From a virus: a stretch of 64,000 bases of DNA. The stretch covers positions 62,001-126,000 of the IMG/VR virus record IMGVR_UViG_3300034355_000696. The stretch is one strand, 5' to 3'. Shown here piece by piece: positions 50,620 to 58,285 of the stretch. Numbering within the stretch: the stretch's first letter is position 1; each line of letters opens with the position of its first letter. The notes below the pieces were generated by a model. It was not told the origin of the DNA. It saw nothing but the letters and a program-made list of their open reading frames with translations, and did not search any database. The translations under genes and the position numbers were made by a program.

Positions 50620-50668
50620 CTGATATACTTGTCAGTACGGAAACCGACGCATCTACTTAGCGTAAGAT
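50620..50668 (+). ncRNA. tandem small hairpins, possible structured RNA or leader
   Basis: Between the holin stop and the terminator lie three short inverted repeats in a row. CTGA (50620-50623) pairs with TCAG (50632-50635). CGG (50638-50640) pairs with CCG (50644-50646). ACGC (50647-50650) pairs with GCGT (50660-50663). The last may form a mutually exclusive pairing with TACG further upstream. No tRNA-like T-loop or known riboswitch box is visible. It may be a 3' UTR structure or a small RNA. Confidence 0.3.
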
Positions 50669-50705
50669 AGTTATCCCGCCCCAATCAGGGCGGGATAACT
50701 GTTTT
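50669..50705 (+). terminator. rho-independent terminator ending the late operon
   Basis: AGTTATCCCGCCC (50669-50681) pairs perfectly with GGGCGGGATAACT (50688-50700) around a 6-base loop, giving a 13-bp GC-rich stem followed by GTTTT. It separates the structural/holin block from the nucleotide-metabolism block. Confidence 0.88.
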
Positions 50706-50761
50706 AAAGGGTCTCTTATATAAGTTTTTGTAGTTTTGTCTAGAGTTAATGAGGATTATAA

Positions 50762-51466
50762 ATGTTTTTAGATCAGTTAAATACGGTAATCAGAGACAAA
50801 GCCCTTCCATTAGATGTTGCTGAAAAGTATCTCAACCTATATATAGGTGAAGCGGATTGGAAAACACACATTTCAAAACTATGGATGAATCTTGAAAACA
50901 AGAATAAGAATTCTGACATAAGCAAAGAAGATATAAAGAGGGCAATATCTTGCACGATGTTATTGCCAACAATGGAGAAAACAAATATCCCTGATCCAGT
51001 TCACCTCATTTTATTTTGGTGCCCTACCTGGAATCAGTACAAGGAAAGAGATTGGTTTTCTTTATTTTTAGATATAGTTAAGAAAGATTTGTATATACAA
51101 ACCAATCAAAAGGAGTTACTATCGATTGGCATCATAGATCCAATTGATTATTCTCCATTAACTAGACAAAGCTTTAATTGGTTATATACTCAGGCGGAAC
51201 AAAACGGTGATTTAAATGACAAGAATAAAGATATCGTAACTAAGAAAATGCAAAACCTAGTTAGAATATATGGTGGTGCAGTTATATCAAATGTATTTCA
51301 AAATCACAAGAATGTAATAGACAAAGTTTTTAACTGGAGAAGTGGATATTTTTTCGAAAGAGAAATATATAACGTGTATAATTATGACCAGATAAAAAAG
51401 ATCAAGAAAACAGAAATAGAAAAATTAAACCCTAAGTACGTAAAAACTTTAGCATTAGCAAAATAA
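50762..51466 (+). CDS. unknown protein, first gene of the metabolic block (234 aa)
   Basis: The ATG at 50762 follows GAGGAT. The protein is mainly helical with many Lys and Asn residues; the middle has aromatic patches (LILFWCPTWNQYKERDWFSLF). It shows no catalytic or metal-binding signature that I recognise. It lies 9 bases before the ribonucleotide reductase gene and is likely co-transcribed with it. It could be a regulatory or accessory protein, but the sequence does not say. Confidence 0.6.
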   Translation: MFLDQLNTVIRDKALPLDVAEKYLNLYIGEADWKTHISKLWMNLENKNKNSDISKEDIKRAISCTMLLPTMEKTNIPDPVHLILFWCPTWNQYKERDWFSLFLDIVKKDLYIQTNQKELLSIGIIDPIDYSPLTRQSFNWLYTQAEQNGDLNDKNKDIVTKKMQNLVRIYGGAVISNVFQNHKNVIDKVFNWRSGYFFEREIYNVYNYDQIKKIKKTEIEKLNPKYVKTLALAK

Positions 51467-51475
51467 GGAGATAGC

Positions 51476-53575
51476 ATGTCAGAAGAAATCGAAAACGGAA
51501 ACCCAGATCTAACACCGATTGCCACTAAGCAATCTTCTATGTTCTTATTTAAGTTAACTGATGATTTCATAGAATCATATAGGTCTAAGTCTGCACCATT
51601 TGGATACAGGGATGCAGCTGGGAACTCCGTTGGAGAGATAACATTTCTTCGAACTTACTCTAGATTAAAAGAAGATGGAACAAAAGAGACATGGTCTGAC
51701 GTATGTGAAAGAGTTATCAACGGAATGTACTCCTTGCAGAAAGATCACTGCAAAAAGAATCGCCTACCATGGAACGATGCTAGAGCACAAGCTAGTGCTA
51801 AAGAAGCCTTTGATAGATTATTTAATCTTAAGTGGACTCCTCCTGGTCGTGGTCTTTGGGCTATGGGAACAAACATTGTAAATATACAAAAGAATTCCGC
51901 TGCATTACAGAACTGCGCGTTTGTTTCTACTGGTGAAATGAATAAGTTTAACCCAGCAAAACCGTTTGCATTTCTTATGGAAGCATCAATGCTCGGTGTT
52001 GGTGTGGGTTTTGACGACAAAGGTGCAGATAAAGATTTTATTATCTATGAACCAAAAGAATCAACAACATACATAATACCTGATACTAGAGAGGGTTGGG
52101 TTGAGTCTATGGCATTGCTACTTAACTCATACCTCAAAGAGAATCAGCCTACGTATAACTTTGATTATTCTTTAATTCGCCCAAACGGTACTCCAATTAA
52201 AACATTTGGTGGTGTAGCTGCTGGTCATGAGCCGTTAGAGAGGCTTCATGATCATATAAGAAAAATGTTTACTGGACGCAAAGGTGACAAGTTAACACGC
52301 ATAGACATAGCAGACATTGGAAATGTTATTGGAGTATGTGTAGTATCCGGAAACGTTCGTCGTTCAGCTGAGTTGTTAATTGGCCGTTTAGATGATCAAG
52401 ATTTCTTAAACTTAAAAAATTCAGAACGCTTTCCTGAACGCAACTCATATGATTCATCTGCTCCAGGTTGGGGTTGGATGTCTAACAACTCTGTAGAAAC
52501 AGTAGTTGGCGCAGACTTATCTTCTATAGTAGAAGGCATCTCTCTCAACGGAGAGCCTGGTGTTCTTTGGATGGACATGTCCCGTAAGTATGGACGTCTA
52601 GCTGATCCACCAAACAACAAGGATCACAGAGTTGCAGGCTATAACCCATGCGCTGAGCAGTCACTGGAATCATATGAGTGTTGCACCTTGGTGGAGACAT
52701 ACCTCAATCGTCACGACAGCCTAGAAGACTATAAGCGTACTCTAAAGTTTGCATACCTCTATGCCAAGACTGTTACGCTCCTTCCTACTCACTGGGAAGA
52801 GACTAACGCAATCATGCAACGCAATCGTCGCATAGGCGCATCAATGTCTGGTGTTGCAAACTTTGCTGATCGCGTTGGAGTTCCGGCACTTCGTGAATGG
52901 ATGGATCAGGGATATAAGACTATTCAGCGATATGACAATGTTTATTCTGAGTGGTTGGGTATTCGTGAATCGATTAAGATGACGACTGTCAAGCCTTCTG
53001 GAACCGTATCTATTCTTGCTGGTGAATCACCTGGCGTACACTGGACACCAGGTGGCAAATACTTTAATAGAACTATCAGATTCTCCAACGAGGATCCGAT
53101 GCTACCACTATTTAGAATGGCCAACTATAGAGTCGAGCCAGCTTCTGAATCACCAAATACAACTTCTGTTGTGTATTTCCCAATTAAATCCGATGCTGAA
53201 AGAGCTGAAAAAGATGTTACAATCTTTGAAAAAATGTCTTTAGCCGCAACCGCACAACGCTATTGGTCAGACAACTCTGTATCTGTAACGATATCTTTTA
53301 ACAAGGATACCGAGGCAGAACATGTTGGAACTGTATTACATATGTACGATGGGCAATTGAAGACAGTATCCTTTTTGCCAAGCGGTAACGATACGTATCC
53401 CCAAATGCCATATACTCAAATAACAGAAGAAGAATATACGGAAGCTTCGACATCGTTGTTCCCGATAGATTTAACTGGAGTGTATGCCGGTATGGCTGCT
53501 GATGCAATTGGTGAACGTTACTGCACAACTGATTCTTGTGAAATTAAATTTATCAAGGACAACATAAAAGTATAG
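51476..53575 (+). CDS. nrdJ: adenosylcobalamin-dependent (class II) ribonucleoside-triphosphate reductase
   Basis: The 699-residue length matches monomeric B12-type reductases. Key features are LQNCAFVSTG near residue 146 (first redox Cys), the radical-site block NPCAEQSLESYECC near 390, GNVRRSAELLIG near 285, NRRIGASMSGVANF near 455 and VKPSGTVSILAGESPG near 505. A C-terminal Cys pair in YCTTDSC matches the thiols that relay electrons. The enzyme makes dNTPs from NTPs without oxygen and needs coenzyme B12. GGAG at 51468-51471 leads the ATG. Arginines are CGT/CGC/AGA only, with no CGG. Confidence 0.93.
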   Translation: MSEEIENGNPDLTPIATKQSSMFLFKLTDDFIESYRSKSAPFGYRDAAGNSVGEITFLRTYSRLKEDGTKETWSDVCERVINGMYSLQKDHCKKNRLPWNDARAQASAKEAFDRLFNLKWTPPGRGLWAMGTNIVNIQKNSAALQNCAFVSTGEMNKFNPAKPFAFLMEASMLGVGVGFDDKGADKDFIIYEPKESTTYIIPDTREGWVESMALLLNSYLKENQPTYNFDYSLIRPNGTPIKTFGGVAAGHEPLERLHDHIRKMFTGRKGDKLTRIDIADIGNVIGVCVVSGNVRRSAELLIGRLDDQDFLNLKNSERFPERNSYDSSAPGWGWMSNNSVETVVGADLSSIVEGISLNGEPGVLWMDMSRKYGRLADPPNNKDHRVAGYNPCAEQSLESYECCTLVETYLNRHDSLEDYKRTLKFAYLYAKTVTLLPTHWEETNAIMQRNRRIGASMSGVANFADRVGVPALREWMDQGYKTIQRYDNVYSEWLGIRESIKMTTVKPSGTVSILAGESPGVHWTPGGKYFNRTIRFSNEDPMLPLFRMANYRVEPASESPNTTSVVYFPIKSDAERAEKDVTIFEKMSLAATAQRYWSDNSVSVTISFNKDTEAEHVGTVLHMYDGQLKTVSFLPSGNDTYPQMPYTQITEEEYTEASTSLFPIDLTGVYAGMAADAIGERYCTTDSCEIKFIKDNIKV

Positions 53576-53586
53576 GTTGGTCTACT

Positions 53587-53946
53587 GTGTCAGATGACAA
53601 AAATTTTGATAAGATATTTTCAGAAATAACTTCTCCACAAAATATAGGCTCTATGCCGGGCATAGTTGGTGCTCTCTCGTTAAATAACGCAAGAGATTAT
53701 TCTTTGTTTTTGTCTGAATTAATTACAGCTATACAGGAAATAAATTTAATTATAGTTAATCTTACTGAAGACTCTGATGAGCCATTTGAAATACCACTTG
53801 AAGTAGTACAAATCTTAGAAATGCTATATGCAAAGACGAAAGATTTCAACAACTATATGGTAAACTTGGATCAAGATGATATAGGATACTATATCTACAT
53901 AGACGAAGAAGAAGATTATGACGATGAATCAGAAGACGGAAAATGA
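53587..53946 (+). CDS. small acidic protein of unknown function (119 aa)
   Basis: A GTG start at 53587 is used because no ATG fits the coding stretch. The protein begins with SDDKNFDKIF, has a helical middle (YSLFLSELITAIQEINLIIV) and a strongly acidic end (YIDEEEDYDDESEDG). No domain is recognised. It overlaps the thymidylate synthase gene by about 29 bases. Confidence 0.55.
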   Translation: MSDDKNFDKIFSEITSPQNIGSMPGIVGALSLNNARDYSLFLSELITAIQEINLIIVNLTEDSDEPFEIPLEVVQILEMLYAKTKDFNNYMVNLDQDDIGYYIYIDEEEDYDDESEDGK

Positions 53947-54649
53947 AGATTACGATAATAACGCAATACCTGTTTTAGATAAGGGTTATGTTAGATTAGT
54001 TGATGTTATGGGTAGTGACCTATCCGTAGTCAACGCTGCAAGAGCATCTTTTGCCAAAGAATCAAATGAGCTTTCTGTACAAGACGCAAGACTAATAGAT
54101 TTTTTAGCAAGAGAAAATCATATGTCACCGTTCCGTCACGCATTTCTAACATTTGAATTTAAAGCTCCACTTATGGTTGCTAGGCAACATTGGAAATATG
54201 TAGTTGGATCAGATCATACAATGGATTCCTGGAATGAATCTTCGAGAAGGTACATAACTATGGATCCAGAATTCTATATACCTGGACCAGAACAATGGAG
54301 ACTTGCTGCAGAGAATAAAAAACAAGGTTCTTCTGGGTTAGCTGGTCCATGGACTGGTTCTATATTAAATACGGAACTAAAACAATTGGTTGATAAGTGT
54401 GAATCTATCTATAACATGGCGCTTGAGCAAGGCATTGCTCCAGAGCAAGCTAGATTATTCCTGCCAGCATATGGCATGTACGTTACATATAGATGGTCAT
54501 GCAGTCTTCAGTCCGTTGCCTTATTCCTAAATCAAAGATTAGGGGAAGAATCTCAAGTGGAGATTCAAGAGTATGCAAAAGCTGTATTCAATCTAACAAA
54601 AGAAAAGTTTCCAGTATCAATAGATAGACTGGTTTCGATACATGTATAA
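53918..54649 (+). CDS. thyX: ThyX-type flavin-dependent thymidylate synthase, divergent
   Basis: Residues PFRHAFLTFEFKAPLMVARQ, then SWNESSRRY and YRWSCSLQSVALFLNQRL, and EIQEYAKAVFNL match the ThyX order, and the length (243 aa) is normal. The classical RHRxxSxNExSxRY signature is only half present: the SxNExSxRY half reads SWNESSRRY, but RHR is replaced by a longer insertion (HWKYVVGSDHTMD). The enzyme would make dTMP from dUMP using FAD and folate. The start could be 53918 or the ATG at 53924. Neighbours are RNR and dCMP deaminase, supporting dTMP supply. Confidence 0.85.
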   Translation: MTMNQKTENEDYDNNAIPVLDKGYVRLVDVMGSDLSVVNAARASFAKESNELSVQDARLIDFLARENHMSPFRHAFLTFEFKAPLMVARQHWKYVVGSDHTMDSWNESSRRYITMDPEFYIPGPEQWRLAAENKKQGSSGLAGPWTGSILNTELKQLVDKCESIYNMALEQGIAPEQARLFLPAYGMYVTYRWSCSLQSVALFLNQRLGEESQVEIQEYAKAVFNLTKEKFPVSIDRLVSIHV

Positions 54650-54812
54650 AAACATGCTATTGTTTATAGTATTTTCTTTTTTGATTAATTGGACTATAAG
54701 TTTGCAGATGTTAAATCAATCTTCTAAACAGAAAAGTATTAAATTTACAGCAATCGCACTGGCTTTGACTACGGGAACCATTGCAGGGTTTATAATTTCT
54801 CTTATATTATGA
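54642..54812 (+). CDS. small membrane protein (56 aa)
   Basis: An ATG at 54642 overlaps the thyX stop, and the TGA at 54810-54812 overlaps the next ATG, as in the neighbouring tight junctions. Translation shows two membrane segments (LLFIVFSFLINWTISL and ALALTTGTIAGFIISLIL) separated by a short basic loop (NQSSKQKSIK). Function is unknown; a small membrane protein such as an antiholin or superinfection factor is possible. Confidence 0.55.
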   Translation: MYKNMLLFIVFSFLINWTISLQMLNQSSKQKSIKFTAIALALTTGTIAGFIISLIL

Positions 54813-55273
54813 CTGTAATATCTAAAAAAGATAGACAGTTCATGAAGATGTGTATCGATAGCTCAAAAACATTTTCTACTTGTGGTAAAAAACAATACGC
54901 AGCTATGCTGGTAGATGAATATAATCACATAGTTGGGTTTGGTTATAACGGTGGACCAAGAGGTTTCCTACACTGTAATGAAGGTGGCTGTAGACGCTTT
55001 CTTGAAAACTCAAAAAGTGGATCAGCTTACGACAATTGTATAGCAATCCATGCAGAAGCAAACGCTTTACTCCATTCTGACTATAGTTCAAGGCCAAAAA
55101 AAATATATGTAAATGGTCCTCCTTGTTTTAGTTGCGCTAAGTTGATAGCCAACAGCACCTTAGATACTGTATACTATCTGTATGATTCTGACTATAAGAA
55201 TTGGGAAGATGTAGAATCTTTTTTATTAAAAGCAAATGTACAGACTATAAGGATAGATAATGGCAGCCTCTAA
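54809..55273 (+). CDS. deoxycytidylate (dCMP) deaminase
   Basis: This 154-residue protein carries the zinc deaminase signature: HAEANALLHS (His and catalytic Glu) and GPPCFSCAKLI (PCxxC). An extended N-terminal part with DRQFMKMCIDSSKTFSTC and YAAMLVDEYNHIVGFGYN matches phage and bacterial dCMP deaminases. These convert dCMP to dUMP, the substrate of the neighbouring ThyX. The gene overlaps its neighbours at both ends. Confidence 0.9.
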   Translation: MTVISKKDRQFMKMCIDSSKTFSTCGKKQYAAMLVDEYNHIVGFGYNGGPRGFLHCNEGGCRRFLENSKSGSAYDNCIAIHAEANALLHSDYSSRPKKIYVNGPPCFSCAKLIANSTLDTVYYLYDSDYKNWEDVESFLLKANVQTIRIDNGSL

Positions 55274-55502
55274 ATTAAATTATATTGTAGTATACAAAAA
55301 CCACAGTCAGGTCTATGGTTGTTCTTCAAAAAAAATAGCTGTAGAATCACCTCCACCGGAGGGTTACACAAATGATGATAAGAGAATACTTTTTGCAACA
55401 TTTGAACCAGACACAAGTTCTTTGTGTGTTTACCCTGTATCATTAGACGATATAGAAATTGAAGAAGTAAAAGTTAAGAAAGCTAAAAAGAAAAATGACT
55501 AA
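55260..55502 (+). CDS. small protein of unknown function (80 aa)
   Basis: The ATG at 55260 overlaps the deaminase gene by 14 bases. The N-terminal half is beta-like (KLNYIVVYKNHSQVYGCSSKK) and the C-terminus is charged (EIEEVKVKKAKKKND). No family is recognised. Overlaps on both sides indicate co-translation. Confidence 0.55.
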   Translation: MAASKLNYIVVYKNHSQVYGCSSKKIAVESPPPEGYTNDDKRILFATFEPDTSSLCVYPVSLDDIEIEEVKVKKAKKKND

Positions 55503-55737
55503 GAAAAAAGTAGAAAAAAAGAAAGTAAATATCAAACTTGAATCTGGGCAAACATATTTAATTACTTCTATAGATGAGATGTTGCAAATAGCAAATTCTT
55601 TGATACACTTAGCCTCTTCAATCAAGGATGAAAAAGACAAATTGTCTGTACTTAATTTAAGTGAAGAAGCAATAAAGGCAATGACCGAAAACAAATTTAT
55701 AGGAGGATCTTCAGATGAAGATGAAGATTGGAATTAG
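55495..55737 (+). CDS. small charged protein of unknown function (80 aa)
   Basis: The ATG at 55495 overlaps the previous stop by 8 bases. The start is very basic (KKKVEKKKV), the centre is helical (SIDEMLQIANSLIHLASSI) and the end is acidic (SSDEDEDW). No function can be assigned. The last bases also carry the strong AGGAGG of the next gene. Confidence 0.52.
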   Translation: MTKKKVEKKKVNIKLESGQTYLITSIDEMLQIANSLIHLASSIKDEKDKLSVLNLSEEAIKAMTENKFIGGSSDEDEDWN

Positions 55738-55993
55738 TATTATAGTGGTGGCAGCATGTTCTTATTTGGTATATAATCAAAAAAGAAAAGTTAAATTTGA
55801 TTACTTTAATAATGTTTCAGAAGAATACTTTAAGGAATACGCAAAAGAATATAATCCACAAAGTAGTTTTATAGAATTCTTTGATAAGGAAAACATAAAA
55901 GAAGCCTTTAGTAGATATGATAAATATTTAGATCTTGGCTTGAATAAAGAAGACGCATTTAAGTCTGTAGTAGAAGATAAGAGAAATAAATGA
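55715..55993 (+). CDS. single-pass membrane protein (92 aa)
   Basis: AGGAGG at 55702-55707 lies 7 bases before the ATG at 55715 (a second ATG at 55721 is in frame). Residues 4-20 form one membrane segment (KIGISIIVVAACSYLVY) followed by a basic, then mostly soluble helical tail (EEYFKEYAKEYNPQSSF). It could be a secreted or membrane-anchored protein; no family is recognised. Confidence 0.55.
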   Translation: MKMKIGISIIVVAACSYLVYNQKRKVKFDYFNNVSEEYFKEYAKEYNPQSSFIEFFDKENIKEAFSRYDKYLDLGLNKEDAFKSVVEDKRNK

Positions 55994-56793
55994 TAGATTT
56001 ATGTGTTGTAAACTACAACACTAGGCCACTCCTACAAAGGTTATTGGATAATTTGCATGAGGGTGCGAGTGTGGATAATAAGTTTTGGAATCTATATATA
56101 GCTGATAACGACTCCAGTGATGATACAGTCGACTGGCTAAAAGAAAATGACGATAGATATCAAATAGATAGAATAGATTTAAATAAGAATATTGGGTATT
56201 CAGCAGCTATCAATAAGCTTGCAGCAAGAGGTTCCAACAACGTCATTGGCATTTTAAATGCAGACGTATGGTTTACCAACGAAGACATTAAAAAGATATG
56301 TCAAATTTTTAACCAAGAACCAGATGTCCATATCCTTGGCCCAAAACAAAGAGACGAATACGGCAATATCAAACATGCCGGTATAGTAGGTACCAATACG
56401 GAACCAAGACATAGAGGTTGGAACGAAGTTGACCGCGAAGATAATCTATATAAAGATAGGGTTAATTGCGTAACAGTTTCCGGGTCTGCATACTTCATTA
56501 GAAGATCAGTTTGGAATGCCCTAACAAACGATGAAGAGTATAGAAAGATGTACCCTGATGCAATAGGGGCCTTCCTGCCAACGCCTCATTACTACGAGGA
56601 GACTTGGTGCTCCTACTTCGCACGTCATCGTGGCTACAATGTAGTGTATGATGGTAGCGTATCAATTGGTCACAGTTGGCATGCATCATCACCAAAACCG
56701 GGTGAAGGCTACAGTCATGCCGACGCTCAATTTAAAGTAAGTCAATCAATATTTCGCAAAGCCTGCGATTTCATAGGAATAGAAAGAGATTAA
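55990..56793 (+). CDS. family 2 glycosyltransferase
   Basis: This 267-residue protein begins with the GT-A nucleotide fold: LCVVNYNTRPLLQRLL, IADNDSSDDTVDWL, then NKNIGYSAAINK and GILNADVWF, the DxD-like site. Rhamnosyltransferase-type GT2 enzymes share this order, and the C-terminal part (SGSAYFIRRSVWNAL, YYEETWCSYFARHRG) is also typical. It would transfer a sugar from a nucleotide donor. The target (DNA, virion or host surface) is unknown. It overlaps the previous gene by 4 bases. Confidence 0.85.
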   Translation: MIDLCVVNYNTRPLLQRLLDNLHEGASVDNKFWNLYIADNDSSDDTVDWLKENDDRYQIDRIDLNKNIGYSAAINKLAARGSNNVIGILNADVWFTNEDIKKICQIFNQEPDVHILGPKQRDEYGNIKHAGIVGTNTEPRHRGWNEVDREDNLYKDRVNCVTVSGSAYFIRRSVWNALTNDEEYRKMYPDAIGAFLPTPHYYEETWCSYFARHRGYNVVYDGSVSIGHSWHASSPKPGEGYSHADAQFKVSQSIFRKACDFIGIERD

Positions 56794-56794
56794 A

Positions 56795-57196
56795 ATGTCA
56801 GATCAATTTAATGTTTATTTATATAATGCAGAAGTAGTTAAGATAGTTGACGGAGATACATTTAAGATCAAGATAGATCTTGGTTTTGAAGTTCATATTG
56901 GCCCAAAGAGTGTCAGACTATATGGCGTTAACACACCAGAAAGCCGTACAACAAACTTGGAAGAAAAGAAAATGGGCCTTGCTGCAAAAGAGTTTACTGA
57001 TCAATGGATCAAGAAAGCTAATAATAAAGTAAAGATCGAAACTATTCTAGATAAGAATGAAAAGTATGGTAGAATTCTTGCTAGAGTATGGAACGAAGCT
57101 GGCGAATGCCTTAATACAGAAATTGTTAAGGCTGGATTAGCTAGAGAATACTTTGGCGTAGGCGACAAAACTTTTGAGGAATTCAAGAAGGCATAA
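56795..57196 (+). CDS. staphylococcal-nuclease-like thermonuclease
   Basis: This 133-residue protein shows IVDGDTFKIKID and SVRLYGVNTPES, which supply the catalytic Arg and Glu, and EKYGRILARVW, which supplies the second Arg. The SNase fold is therefore complete, without a signal peptide, so it probably acts in the cytoplasm on DNA or RNA. It could degrade host nucleic acid to feed the dNTP genes next to it. It shares one base with the next gene's start. Confidence 0.88.
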   Translation: MSDQFNVYLYNAEVVKIVDGDTFKIKIDLGFEVHIGPKSVRLYGVNTPESRTTNLEEKKMGLAAKEFTDQWIKKANNKVKIETILDKNEKYGRILARVWNEAGECLNTEIVKAGLAREYFGVGDKTFEEFKKA

Positions 57197-57621
57197 TGCA
57201 AACATTTTTACCATACGCAAATTTGCAAGAGTCAGTTCGGGTATTAGATTATCGTAGACTTGGAAAGCAACGAGTAGAAACTTTCCAAGTCTTAAACATC
57301 TTACTTGATCGCACTCCAACAAAAGGTTGGCGCAATCATCCGGTTACTGTTATGTGGACCGGCTATGAATCAGCTCTACAGCTTTATCAGAATTACACCA
57401 TTCAAGAGTGGATTAGCAGAGGTTACAAAAACACCATGCTATTAGAAGAGATAGATATAGATTCAGTAGCTATGCCACCATGGTTTGGCTTAGAAGAATT
57501 TCATCGTTCACACAGATCAAATCTTTTGCGTAAAGATTACGAATATTATTCCCAATATTTTGACGAAGATCCTAATCTTCCATACTATTGGCCAGCTAAA
57601 GAGGTAGCTAATGCAAACTAG
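57196..57621 (+). CDS. MSMEG_6728-type / pyrimidine-dimer-glycosylase-like protein (141 aa)
   Basis: The start MQTFLPYANLQESVRVLDYRRLGKQ, written here in parts, resembles a family of about 140 residues found in actinobacteria and phages and annotated as pyrimidine-dimer DNA glycosylase-like. Later parts (WRNHPVTVMWTGY, FHRSHRSNLLRKDY) also fit. It may act on DNA damage. It contains the only in-frame CGG in the window that is read as a plain triplet: GTT CGG GTA TTA at 57238-57240, giving Arg in SVRVLDY. The ATG overlaps the previous TAA by one base. Confidence 0.7.
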   Translation: MQTFLPYANLQESVRVLDYRRLGKQRVETFQVLNILLDRTPTKGWRNHPVTVMWTGYESALQLYQNYTIQEWISRGYKNTMLLEEIDIDSVAMPPWFGLEEFHRSHRSNLLRKDYEYYSQYFDEDPNLPYYWPAKEVANAN

Positions 57622-58024
57622 AGTGTTTTTATCAGGCGCTATAGAAGATGTCCAATCTGACTTTAAGCATAGTTGGAGAGATGAAGCTACTGCGCTTCTA
57701 GATCATAGAGGTTTTAAGGCAGTCAATCCAATGGACTACGCTCTTGAGGAAGAAGACTGTGAACCAAAAGAAATAGTAGATAAAAATCTCTTCTTGCAAA
57801 AAAGCTGTGACATTATTTTAGTAGAATACACATTACTCTATAGGGCGTACATTGGAACAGACTTTGAAATGACCTGGGCGCATCTAAATAATCAACCAGT
57901 AATTGTTTGGGCGCACCAAGATTTGCAGCATAGAAAATATCTTAAATTTCTTGCTACAAAACTTGCAGATACTCTTGAAGAGGCTGTAGAATATATATCT
58001 AATACATATCCATCAACTAAATAA
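57611..58024 (+). CDS. nucleoside 2-deoxyribosyltransferase-like protein
   Basis: Residues MQTRVFLSGAIEDV, then GFKAVNPMDYA, DIILVEYTLLYRAYIGTDFEM and WAHLNNQPVIVW, match the NDT fold, with the conserved GTxxE carrying the catalytic Glu. Length (137 aa) is typical. The family moves deoxyribose between bases or hydrolyses nucleotides, which suits the nearby dNTP genes. The gene overlaps the previous one by 11 bases. Confidence 0.75.
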   Translation: MQTRVFLSGAIEDVQSDFKHSWRDEATALLDHRGFKAVNPMDYALEEEDCEPKEIVDKNLFLQKSCDIILVEYTLLYRAYIGTDFEMTWAHLNNQPVIVWAHQDLQHRKYLKFLATKLADTLEEAVEYISNTYPSTK

Positions 58025-58034
58025 AGGAAATAAT

Positions 58035-58217
58035 ATGGCAGAAAATAAGTTCAACTATTTTGAAGTAACCACTTCTTATGTTGTTAAGGCCAAGAATAAG
58101 TCAGAGGCTGAAAAGGTAGTCCTTGGACGTCGTGGCGTTAAGGGCGAAATTATTACCAGTAAGACTAACGTAGATCGAATCTCGGCTGTAGAAGTCCGAG
58201 AAATGTTGGAGATCTAA
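58035..58217 (+). CDS. small protein of unknown function (60 aa)
   Basis: AAAGGAAA precedes the ATG at 58035. The protein looks like a small alpha/beta domain: YFEVTTSYVVKAKNKSEAEKV then GEIITSKTNVDRISAVEV. No family is recognised. It is the last gene before a hairpin at 58231-58266. Confidence 0.55.
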   Translation: MAENKFNYFEVTTSYVVKAKNKSEAEKVVLGRRGVKGEIITSKTNVDRISAVEVREMLEI

Positions 58218-58230
58218 GAATCCTATTAAC

Positions 58231-58266
58231 TAGAGGGTAGCACTATTTACTTAGTGTTACCCTCTA
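58231..58266 (+). terminator. long hairpin, probable terminator or processing site
   Basis: The arm 58231-58245 pairs with 58252-58266 over 15 bp with one G-T pair, around a 6-base loop. The stem is stable, but the bases after it (TAAACC) are not a U-tract. It lies between the gene ending at 58217 and the one starting at 58286, so it could end the nucleotide-metabolism transcript or protect mRNA ends. Confidence 0.6.
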
Positions 58267-58285
58267 TAAACCTTAAGGAAAGTAT

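Noticed and set aside
50590-50760. tRNA gene in the longest intergenic gap, which could supply the recoding tRNA
   Set aside because: No acceptor stem or T-loop consensus can be drawn; the stems are short and end in a terminator.
57238-57240. Seventh +1 site
   Set aside because: Triplet reading keeps the family-like sequence SVRVLDY and a full-length protein, while a four-base reading stops at once.
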